A DNA stretch of 64,000 bases from Nissolia schottii (lineage: Eukaryota > Streptophyta > Magnoliopsida > Fabales > Fabaceae), in NCBI GenBank assembly GCA_003254905.1, contig QANU01094832.1, positions 693,937 to 757,936 on the forward strand, in the 5' to 3' direction. Below the pieces are notes generated by a model that saw nothing but the letters and a program-made list of their open reading frames with translations, did no database searches and was not told the DNA's origin. Made by a program: the position numbers and the translations under genes. Of this stretch, positions 37,830 through 48,235 are shown piece after piece; the stretch's first letter is position 1; each line of letters starts with the position of its first letter.

Positions 37830-38419
37830 CTTTTTAGATTACCGCCGGACTAGTCCGACGGTGAATGGATATTTATGGCTGATTTGAACGTTGTGGAAAA
37901 CGTGTCAATTAGTATTTCCGAGACGATTACTGTCGATTTAGTTCGACGGTAACACATATTTATTGCTGGTTTGAACGTTATGGAAGACATGTCGATTAGT
38001 TTTTCCAAGGCGTTTATCGTCAGTTTCGTCCGACGGTAAACACCCACATTTATTGCATGGTCGTGCAAATTCTGAGGACATTATCGTCGGTTCGCGCCGA
38101 CAATAAGCGTGTTGCAAACACCTGGCAGATTATGATTGGCTTGAGTTTACCGTCTGCTTTGACCGACGAAAATGGTTTTTATTTTTTTATAAACAAAGCC
38201 TCAAATTTTACTGTCGGTTACGCCCAACGGTAATATTTTCGCGCCCTTTCCCGCGAACAATTACCGTTGATATTATCGTCGGTATCTTGTACCCACCGTA
38301 ATCTGATGCCTCTTTCCCAATTCTTTTTCGCGAACCAATTACCGTCAGTTATATTTCGTTATCTGACAGTATTACCATCGGCTCGTGTCTGACTGTAATT
38401 TATGGGCGGTAATAGTTAA
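37830..38419. repeat. Right subterminal repeat array of the CACTA element
   Basis: Dense copies of TTACCGTCGG / CCGACGGTAA-like motifs in both orientations (for example at 37840-37862, 38020-38040, 38085-38105, 38150-38170, 38335-38350). They mirror the left array. Confidence 0.75.
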
Positions 38420-38432
38420 TTTTCTTGTAGTA
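38420..38432 (-). repeat. CACTA right terminal inverted repeat, outer base mutated
   Basis: Plus strand reads TTTTCTTGTAGTA where TTTTCTTGTAGTG is expected. The following AAT (38433-38435) matches the left target copy, which fixes the boundary. Confidence 0.8.
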
Positions 38433-38435
38433 AAT

Positions 38436-39687
38436 TTGGTTTATTGGTAGATAAATTATGATGATGTGGTGGAAAAATAACCTCTTTTCATATTTGCTCA
38501 AATTGGCTAAAAATTACGTTAAAATGTAATTTAGTGTGATTTTGCCAAATATACTAAAATGAATTTAATTAGTTTGTGTGTTTTTCAAAGTTAAAATAAT
38601 GATGTCGAAGATAGTTGGTACAGTTAATAAGGAGCAAATTTGTATTTTAAATGGATGTGACTTCGATTCTTGTTTATCGATGTGATGACCACTTTGATAA
38701 GTGATTTGTAAATACTTCTATAAGTACTCGAAGAACCTAAAAATATACTCTAACTCTAGTAAAATGACTAGTGTCAAACTTACCTAAACTTAAAAAACAA
38801 AAACAAAAAGTTCAAGCCATGATTTAAACACACCAATTATGGCATGTCTTATGAGGAAAACATGCTTTAGAGATTCATAGAAGTCAGCATCCTTAGGTTC
38901 TGCAGCAATTTAAGTATTACTACAATATAAGACACACACACACACATCATTCTCGTTTGAATTTATTTCTAAAAAACCCTCGGATTTGGACTTACAAGCA
39001 ATATGGTCCACATAAATATTGATCTGAAAGTGAGTTAACTATTAACAAAGCAAACAAGGGGGGACATAGATTTTCAAGATATAATATATCTAATTAAAGT
39101 ATGCATTGCATGATGCAGCTGATAAAAGAACCATTATATGGGAAATTAATTTAGTCCAAAAGGCTCCAAAAAATATGTGATTCTAAGATAATGATGCGTT
39201 GGACGTGTCACTGGGTGGTGGATTCTCCTAATTTGTTTAGAGAATATAAGAAATTGATTTCTGATTAGTTTCACTTTCCAATGAAAATAACTGTGATATG
39301 AAGTTGAAGCCAAATTTGCATTGACCTCTTCACCATTTTGTTTGCTTCCCGCTAGATTAGAACCATCAAGACGTGACAGCTACAGACACTAAAATAACAT
39401 AAATGTATTAAATTATGGGAGATTGTCGTTTTCCCTAAAAATGTTGTGTTTAGTGAGTGGGTAAATGCCTATGCCACCTTAAAAATTTCCCTCTATGATT
39501 GAGATCTGCTATCTTGCAGACGAGTTTGACATGACAAAATCATATAAAAAAATCAACATGAATTAATCGCCAAACAAAATTGAAAAAAAATTGTGGAAGT
39601 ATGAAAAGTTTGATATATTTGTGATTATATATAAAATGATGTTTCTAATTTTAAGTGGTGAATCCTCCCCATATGAAGGCTAAAATG

Positions 39688-39730
<43 letters not shown>

Positions 39731-40942
39731 CATATATCCAACGTGATATTTCATAACCACACAAGAATTATATGACAATTATTTTTATCTAGCCCTCCAC
39801 AATGATTTTATACTCCTAGTAGTTCATAGCCTAAGTCAATCATTGAATTCTTCACCATTAATATTTGAATTCACAAAACAAGGGGGGAAAACTATATATA
39901 AAGATGAGTGATTGTGCTTCAACGGGTGTATATATTATGATATTACAAGTAGATACCAAAAGTCAAAAGATAGATTAAGCTAATGAAAATAACACTTTCT
40001 CTTACTGCTATATAGAAACTCAAGAAAGAATAAGGACAAGTTCACATCAACACGAGAGACATTAATATATATAACTATGAACTATGCATTTTGAAATGCA
40101 AATGTGTCCCAAGAATTTTTCCTTTATCAACCATTTTGTCATGCACGCAAATACTAATTAATAATTGAAGAAAGAAAAACGTAAATATTAGCATTATTTT
40201 AGTTGTAATAATCACAGGTAAATGACAAAAATGATGAGGGCTTTGCTGGAGGAAATGCTCTTCATGACAAAATTATTACTTAAAGCAATCCTACTCAAAT
40301 GGAGAACTTTATTTATGTACAAGTTTATTGTTTAGGGTTTCATCCTTCATGTAACTTAATTAATACTAAGTACTTATTGGAGTTTAAATGTTTGTCATAT
40401 TTCAAACATTAACTAAGTAATAGCAACTTGCCCAATGACAAAATAAGTAATTACTATACTTAAAAGCTTAAACATACAGCATTATGATATAGTTGGTAAA
40501 TCAACTTTGTTAAATCTCTTTGCTCATCACGCGGGTTAGAACTAGTTAGCATTATAAGAGATGAGTTATAAGAGTTGTTCACTTCCCTTCCCCCCCCCCC
40601 CNCATCTGCTCTTCAAATCAAATTGACTTTCAATATAAGAATGGCTCATTCTTTTGCCATCAAATCTCAATTTTTTAATGAGACAAAAAGAACGAACAAT
40701 CGAATATTAACAGCAATTGAACCTTATTCCACTAAGTATGGTCAACTATATATATATATAGATCAAGATGATGTCATATTGTTCTATTATAAACCCAATT
40801 GGATATTAACATGACCATAATTCTTTCTTCTTTTTTTCACATGTACATACAAATGGCAATGACTTTTTTAAACATATACAGAGATTCAATTTTATGTACA
40901 TTGTGCACAAAGAATGATTAGGAGAACCTACAATTTATGTAT
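38436..40942. other. Intergenic, AT-rich
   Basis: No supported gene. Contains a (TA)n microsatellite (39689-39729), a CA repeat near 38934-38945, a C-run with an ambiguous base at 40602, and the 3' flank of the minus-strand plastid-protein gene (about 40800-40942). The ORF at 40575-40814 contains the N and shows no domain. Confidence 0.45.
39689..39729. repeat. (TA)n microsatellite
   Basis: About 20 TA units in an uninterrupted run. Confidence 0.95.
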
Positions 40943-43648
40943 CTACATAAAGTACCATTGCCAATAGACCTTCTCTACGATCCCTCCGCCACTTTTAACC
41001 GCGAGGTGGAGCGTCTCAGAAGCCGGAGGAACTCCCCATAGTAATGGCACTGCAACAGTCATGGTTAGCTTTTCATGAAGATCACCTTTGCTCTCCTTCT
41101 CCGCAGCAAGAACCTGCCATATTAAACATTGGCACCAATGTTCAGAGAAATTTAGGGTTGGCAATTGGCACATGATATCCAAGAATAATAGAACGCCAAT
41201 TCTCCTTCCTTCGAGTCAACAAGAGAGAAAACTCCACAATGAACAAAGGTCACAAAAAAAACATTACGATTCACTAATGAGTCACACTAGTTATTTTAAG
41301 CTTATTTGTACACTAAACTTACTAACTAATACACCAATACGATCGCAACCGTAAATGTGATGTAAGGTTCATAGTCATTTACAATTCACTGCACGATACA
41401 AATTGCTAGCATGTTGAATCGTATCGAACCATTCGACTCGAATAGTGAATCTTAAGATTCTGATGACCATGATCACATTACTCTTACAAGATTATCCTTT
41501 GTACAAGGAAGTCCTATAAACAGAACATCTGTGAAATTTTAACAATGGAATGCAACCAAAACTAAAATTTCTTCGACATATAGTAAGAAGCAGAACATAG
41601 TAATTTTATCGTTAAAATGAAAAATGAGTACGATATAGTACCTCCCCCCCATGCTCTAAGACAGTGTCTTCCACTACATCACTTAGCATCTCAATGGAAC
41701 GGCAAAAACCGAAAATGCAAAGTCTTCTTCCCATATCAAGTCCCTAGAAAGAGAACATTCCATATTTGTCAAAATGCAAAGGATTAATCATAGAGGAGGT
41801 TAAGTCAAAACGATAATTGCTCACATTGGTAGCCGCAATATCAAATAGTGCACCCAAACAAAGGCCTTGATCGGGATCCATGTAATCACTCTCTTGGAAT
41901 CGTTGAAACTTTTGAGAACTTTTGAATTTCCCTTGCTTCTTCTGTGAACCATGAAAACCTGCTTAGCCCTATCTACACGAATATTTGACTCTGAGATGGA
42001 CTGTAAACAAGATAGAGAATGGTCCAAAACAATGCAAATTACATGTCAGCATTAACAGCCGATTCTATGATGCCAAGTATTCTTATTCCACCTAATGGAT
42101 CGAGATGCTTACTTCGACATGAGATAAAAAAAGGGAAAAGAATCCACCTTTCTGTTAAAATATACAATATACCACTAGGATCAAAATCCTTTCAACTAAG
42201 TGATCAAGATTTGATCTTTTTATTTTTCAAAGAGTATAAATACTAGAAATAAACCCCGCCTACGTTGTGCTTTATGGAAAATCCCTTACATAGCCGGTCC
42301 CAAACCCGAATAAAAGAGGAGGGTTTATGACATGGATCAGAGTAGCCGACCCCACCAAGTGGATAAGGCTTAGTTGTAGTTGTATACGTACTAGAAATAA
42401 TAACCAATTAAAAAACCAATGAGCACAGCAATTAGGGTTTCCCTATACTATGATTGCTAATTTTTAAACTGAGTAAAATGAAATTGCTTGATAAAAATCA
42501 TACATCGGAAGAGCTGACACGGCGAGGGACCATGGTGCCTCCAATCTGCATCAGTCCATCAGAAGTGAACAACGTGATCCTATCCTCAGGAACCCATTGA
42601 ATTTCTGAGAAGTCACCGACATCAACGGAACAAATTAGCCTTATATTTAACTAAAAAAAGAAAGTAATAAACAAATAACTATCATCATCATGTGGAATTA
42701 GATTACTTGTAAACATCACATATTAACGAAGAGAAGATTTTCTCTAAATCCCAAAATGCAGACTCTCATATTAAAATCATCTCAACTGCCAATCAATTAA
42801 AACAGGAAATGCTTTGAATTCAAAAAGGATTGGACCCCCAAATAATCTAAACATAAAAATCCTCTAAAAGTTTACACTTCAACAAAATCTAACTCAACAA
42901 AAGCTTAAAAACCTTAACTTGCTTACCTCAATCACTAGGGTCTAGGCATACCTTCAATCATTAGGAACAAATAAGCCCCATTTCCACAAATTCAACCTAA
43001 CAAAAACTAATTGAGGCCATGAAAACAAAAACTATACTTTCCTCGATTTCAGCTCAAATTTTCACATAAAGTACACATCTTTGATTTTTCCGTCTTTGTT
43101 TTTTCTTCCTTAGGAATTTACATTGGCTAGCACTCCATTTCCACCACTAATCACTTTTGGGTTGTAAACATTTATTATTGCAACAAACAAAAAATAATTG
43201 CAACTTTGCGTGTTGCACAATTACATTCATTAGCACTGCAAATAAAAACCAAATCCAGCAATTGAAATGAAATTCAGTAGGGATAAAAAAGGCACAAATT
43301 TTCAATTTCATGTGTTGCACAATAAAATTAGCACTATATAAAAAAAAATTCCAAATTTAGGAACTGAAATGGAATTCAGAGAATAAAAAAGGTGAAAAAT
43401 TGAAGAGGGTTCTTACCGTTGTCAGATTGGGACCAAGGGAAGAATCCAAAAGGGTCATCAGCGGAGAAATTGGAGGAGGAGGAGGAGGGGTCATTGGATT
43501 TGGCCACGATATGAAGGATCCGAGAAGAAGGGCGGGAAATTGAGAAAGTGAAGGAGTTGAAGAAGAAAGGGGGACGAGAAATTGGAGGAACAGAAGCAGA
43601 GGAGAATCTGAATCTGGAGAAACAGAGTGCAGCAGAGGTTTCAGCCAT
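40943..43648 (-). CDS. Conserved plastid-targeted protein of unknown function
   Basis: Five exons: 43417-43648, 42504-42604, 41825-41941, 41642-41743 and 40943-41113. GT-AG borders and phases all agree, giving 240 residues. Start ATG 43648 is the first true ATG in frame; the frame is open further upstream but only through a GTG. The N-terminus MAETSAALCFSRFRFSSASV and the following Ser/Pro-rich stretch look like a chloroplast transit peptide of about 60 residues. The mature part contains PFGFFPWSQSDN, VPEDRITLFTSDGLMQIGG, VPRRVSSSD, YMDPDQGLCLGALFDIAATN, MGRRLCIFGFCRSIEMLSDV, MTVAVPLLWGVPPASETLHL and the C-terminal GGGIVEKVYWQWYFM. I recall very similar green-plant proteins but no assigned function. 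No membrane segment is evident, suggesting stroma. The exon structure is intact, so the gene is probably functional. Confidence 0.85.
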
Positions 43649-43885
43649 TGTGATTGGAGAGAGATCAAAGAGAGTTAAGGGCACGCAACAATGTTAACAT
43701 GAAGGAAGGAAGAATATGGGATGGGATGGGATAGTTTCGTGAATCATTGTTCCTACACCAATTGTATTTGGAGTTTGAGGATATTGTTTTATTCCCATTT
43801 TTTATTATTTATTAATGTTGCTTGCCATTTTTTTTTCTGGCTGAGGGAATCCTTTAGATTTTAAAAGCAGAGAGATAATCAATAC
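43649..43885. promoter_or_regulatory. Upstream region of the plastid-protein gene
   Basis: The leader and promoter of the minus-strand gene must lie here. The stretch contains GGATGGGATGGGA near 43715-43730 and T-rich tracts. No clear TATA box is picked out, so no core element is claimed. The foldback element begins at 43886. Confidence 0.35.
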
Positions 43886-44406
43886 ATAATAAGGGTTAAA
43901 TAAGTTTTTGTGATCTAATAAATCATAAAATTTGATTTTGTGTCCTATTAAAATTTTTGTTTGATTTTGTCTTTGATAAAAAAAAATATATTTGTTTTAA
44001 TATTTGAAATTAAGTTAGACCGTTAAAATATGATATGACGGAGAAGTTAGGTGGACTTATTGTAATTTTGTCAAATATCGTTAAATTAAGTTTTAATTAT
44101 GGTCAAATCACTTAAATATGGTCAAATTGAATTTAAATCGTAGTCAAATTAGTCCATAGTTCAAACCAATTTGACCATGTTTGACCGATTTGACAATGAT
44201 TAAAACTTGATTTGATCATGTTTGATCAAATTATAGTGGAGTTCACCTAACTTTCGTCCGTCGTATCATCTTTGAACGATCCAACTTAACATTAGAGACT
44301 AAAACAAAAAAAAAACTATTGAGAACTCAAACAAACAAAAATTAATAGGATACAAAATCAAAATTCATAATTTATTAGAGACAAAAACTTATTAAACCCT
44401 TATTAT
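43886..44406. repeat. Long foldback element (about 520 bp, two ~250-bp arms)
   Basis: The left arm starts ATAATAAGGGTTAAATAAGT (43886) and the right arm ends with its complement (AACTTATTAAACCCTTATTAT region ending 44406, broken here by one mismatch). Pairing continues through most of each arm, for example TGATTTTGTGTCCTATTAA against the complement of TTAATAGGATACAAAATCA. The centre is near 44147. The GGGTTAAATAAGTTTTTG terminus resembles Mutator-like MITEs common in legumes. No clear target duplication is visible. Confidence 0.75.
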
Positions 44407-45389
44407 AACTTATTATGGTCTAATCAGATTTTGACTTACATATAATTGAGATGAGATACTCACAAGCCCAATCTATAAATAGATTTCGGTTCTCCACATT
44501 AGATCTAAGGCTTATGTCTAGCATATCTGCTACGAGCCAATTCCATAACCGATGAGCCGATGAGAAGGGAAGTAACCAAACTCACCTTTATGAGACATCA
44601 TGAACACATTCAACTCACACAAGACATGATTAATAGCTTAATAACTTCGTGATAACCTTGGCCACTGTTACAAAACATCTCAACGGGCAGAACAATAATC
44701 ACCTACTCAGAGTAAATAAACATGAAACACATTTATGTTATAGTATGTTCTAACTATATATCACCTCATATTATACATATACTAACTGGGGGGTCGGAGT
44801 AATTTTTGTTGATGCCACTTTCGTTGGATCAAACATCATTGTTGCCATCACTATGCTCAAACATCTTGATTGTTGTCATCGTTTTGTTAGGACACAGGGA
44901 CACAACCTTTCAGATTAAGATAATGTATTTTTTTCTATTAAATTAATGCAATAAGAATATTTTAAGTCATTTGAAGTGTATTTTTTGTTTTGTCTCTATT
45001 AAACAAAACAAAATACAAATACAAATAAGTGTTTCTTATACATTGTCACCAAACAGAATACAAGAATGACTTATCCTCTTATGTTTTATGTCTCTATCAT
45101 CATGTCTCTGTATTTTTATCATGTCTTGGCAATTAAACGCAGACTAATAGTGTTCATTAATTAGAGAGAAAAATGAACTGTATCAGATGGTGGGGTTTAG
45201 GATTCGTGGGCCTTAAGTAGGCCAATACCAACCTCAATATTCGCTTAAGCTGGGCCATACCAAACCTAAGGAAGGAAATTATCCATAACATATATACTTT
45301 ATTTTTCTTATTCCCTCTATCCACTTTTATACGTGACATTTTATTCAATACTTTGTCTAAAATTAGTTGTCCTTTAATTAAATTAAAGT
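44407..45389. other. Intergenic between foldback and gypsy remnant
   Basis: No gene supported. A T/A-rich stretch with no domain-bearing ORF; the ORF 45157-45348 (minus) looks fortuitous. Confidence 0.4.
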
Positions 45390-47680
45390 AAACCGACTAA
45401 ACCTGAGGAAAATTTCAGCAGCTAAGATTCAGGCTAGAAGGGAAAGAGGACAACGTTTCACTTATGATAAGAAATTCTCCCCTACGCACAAATGCCCCCA
45501 ACAAACAACTGATGCTTCTATTTGGTGATGACAACCAAGAACATTCACAAGAGTTCTTAAAAGAAAGTATAACACCTGAGCTACAGTAGGAGGTAGCTTA
45601 TCAACCTTAACTCTCTCTCAATGCTCTAAATGGTATGCCAAGAGTTGGTACCTGGAAATTTGAAGGAACACAACAAGGGAAGCCAATATAGATCCTAGTG
45701 GATAATGGGAGTTCAGACAACTTTATTCAACCAAGGTGGGCTTAATTCTTGAAATTAGAAACCAAGCCAAAGCCTCAATTCAATGTCATGTAGAAGATGG
45801 GATAATTCATAGCACATCAGGATATATTCTTCAAATTGAGGTGCAAATTCAAGGGAATTGGTTCACAACACATTCCTATGTTCTGCCTGTTGCAGGGGCT
45901 GACTTGATTCTAGGAGGAGCATGGCTAGCAACAATTGCACCATTCATGACAGATTATGAAAATATGACAATAACATACAAGAACAAAGACCAACAGGAGG
46001 TCATCCTGAAAGCAATCAAGAAGACAACTCCAACACCTGCCACTCTCCATCACATCAAGAAATTATCTTCCACTGATGCAATTGCAGCATGCTTTACAGT
46101 GAACTACAAAGTTCCAGGAGTAGACCAGGACCACATGCTGCAACTTCCTCAAAATATGGAGCCAGAATTAGCTCTTATACTACAACAATTCCCATGAATT
46201 TTTCAAAAACCAATGGGCTTGCCACTGAGTAGAGAACACAATCATTCAATCCCACTGCTAAACTAGTAAGCTCTGGAGCTTGTAGATATCCTCACAGCCA
46301 AAACCGAGTAACAGCCCTTTCTCCTCACCTATTCTCCTTGTTAAAAAGAAAGATGGAACTTGGAGATTTTGTATTGATTATAGAGCTTTGAATGCCATAA
46401 CAATCAAAGACAAGTTTCCAATGCCAACAGTGGATTAACTGTTAGATAAGCTCCATGGTGCCAAGTATTTTTCCAAATTAGACCTCATATCAGGCTATCA
46501 TCAGATTTTGGCTAAGCCTGAAGATAGACCAAAAATTGCTTTCAGAAGTCATCAAGGGTTATATGAATGGCTTGTGATGCCATTTGGCCTAACTAATGCA
46601 CCGACCACTTTTCAGGCCCTCACTCATGAACTCAGTATTCCAGGGATTATTGAGAAAATGTGTCCTGGTTTTTTTTTATGACATACTAATTTACAGCCAT
46701 TCCAGGGAGTTGTATGTTATCACATAAGCCTTAGCAAAATTCAAACGTTATCTATTGGGGCATCAATTCATCATTAGAACAGATCAGCAAAGTCTAAGAT
46801 CTTTCACTGATCAATCACTCCAAACACCTGAGCAACAGGCCTGGTTGCATAAGTTCCTGGGGTATGATTTCAAAATTGAATATAGAAAGGGCAAGGACGA
46901 TGTAGCTGCTGATGCACTATCAAGAATCTTCCATTTGGCTTGGTCAGAGCCTCAGAACATTTTCATACAGAAGATAAGAGAAGCACAGAAAGTTGACAAC
47001 TCCCTGCAAGATAAGATACTCCAACAGGCTAACAAACACTGCAAGGAAGGACTAGTCTACTTTAAAGACAAAATAACAGTGTCAGAACAAGAAATACTCA
47101 TCCAGCAAATTTTGATAGAATTTCATGCTGGAGCTATTGGGGGTCATTCAAGGATTAAAAGGACTCTAGCTAGAATTACTAGCCAGTTTTATTGGCCTAA
47201 AATGAAAGAGGATGTAAAGAATTTTGTCCAACTTTGACCAAAGCAAAGAATAGAGTCAAACAGCAGGCTGATAAGAATAGAACTGATAAGCAGTTCTCAG
47301 AAGGAGATTTGGTAGTTAGTCAGGGTGCAACCATACCGCCAACACTCCATCCAACTAAGGAGGAATCGTAAAAAGAATTGGCAATGTAGCTTACAAGCTA
47401 CAATTACCACCAGATGCAAAAATACATCCAATCTTCCAGATTTCAGCCCTTATGCACAACAAAGAGCAATATTTGCCGCTTCCCCTCTCAACATCAAAGA
47501 ATGGACCTGTTCTCAACCCTTTCAGGGTGTTGCAACACAAACAAGAAGAAATAGTTGGGAAGCAGATCAACCAAGTCCTAATACAATGGGAAGGCCTCTC
47601 AGAATAAGAAGCAACATGGGAAGACTTGGACACGCTCATGACAAGGTTGTTTTCAAAGGGGATGGTGAGGTGATGTAATG
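45390..47680 (+). mobile_element. Ty3/gypsy (chromovirus) retrotransposon, internally deleted
   Basis: Plus strand. 45393-45560: end of gag with a zinc-knuckle relic. 45690-45730: protease ILVDNGSSDNFIQP, followed by an open stretch 45736-46197 with YVLPVAGADLILGGAWLAT. 46310-46615: reverse transcriptase with [35 protein letters not shown] and [17 protein letters not shown]. Then the YxDD region is damaged (FFYDILIYS near 46670), with a deletion running into the RNase H end (RTDQQSLRSFTDQSLQTPEQ, 46785). 46860-47235: ADALSR and the integrase zinc-binding region (GGHSRIKRTLARI). The integrase core is absent: the next text is post-integrase (47240-47315). A chromodomain-like piece (VLIQWEGLSE, ATWEDLDTL) lies at 47575-47645. 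Stops and frameshifts are frequent. RT before integrase plus the chromodomain identify a chromovirus lineage. Confidence 0.85.
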
Positions 47681-48000
47681 AATCCAGCAAACATAGAATC
47701 AGCAAGGCAAGAGATAAAGAGGGGGAAAAGGGTCAGAATACCAAACTTACGGTTAAGGAAATTTGCATAGCCATGTGCTTCCCTATAACCATAGAGTGGG
47801 CTCACTAGTGAAGTGAAGGCATGAGAGTGGTATGATCTCTGCTCCCTCTCCCTCTTTTGGCTAAACTCTCATCATACTTTTCCCGCGGTCATGGCAGTGT
47901 TGCTGCTACACAAGCTTTGTTGATTTCCTCCTCTTTTCTGTTACTCAAATTACTGTTACATTGTTGTTTTCTGTTTTCTGTTGACTCCTCCTAGTTCCCG
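47681..48000 (+). repeat. Probable 3' LTR fragment of the gypsy element
   Basis: A purine-rich tract (AGAGATAAAGAGGGGGAAAA, near 47710-47730) follows the chromodomain, as a polypurine tract should. The sequence after it is non-coding and T-rich. No second LTR copy is seen upstream, so the LTR limits are guesses. Confidence 0.4.
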
Positions 48001-48130
48001 AGACTGAATTTTGTCATCTATTGACTGCATTAATTATTCTGATCCGAGTTTAACTTTCCTTGATTAAGTCACACTCCATAAGAGTAACTTGTTATGAATT
48101 AGTTAAATTTGTGACATTTTTTTATTTTTA

Positions 48131-48154
48131 GATATATATATATATATATATATA
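48131..48154. repeat. (AT)n microsatellite
   Basis: About 11 TA units. Confidence 0.9.
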
Positions 48155-48235
48155 AATTAATGTATTTAAATATAATTATCTCTAAATATAATGACTTTAG
48201 AATGTATATAAAAATGTGACTGAGATAGAATGAGT

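Larger units (their letters stand above)
33481..38432 (-). mobile_element. CACTA (En/Spm) DNA transposon, nearly full length, degenerate
   Basis: The left terminus is CACTACAAGAAAATAG at 33481. The right terminus read inward is ACTACAAGAAAATTAAC ending at 38431, with position 38432 being A where the CACTA rule needs G. AAT target copies flank both ends, so the element is 4952 bp. Both subterminal regions (about 33490-34020 and 37840-38400) are packed with short direct and inverted copies of an ACCGTCGG / CCGACGGTAA-like motif, typical sites for the TNPA-type protein. The transposase gene lies inside on the minus strand (about 35040-37586) and is frameshifted. The internal region 34020-34980 is AT-rich and partly duplicated. 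The missing N-terminal part of TNP2 and the altered terminal base imply a non-autonomous, probably immobile copy. Confidence 0.93.
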
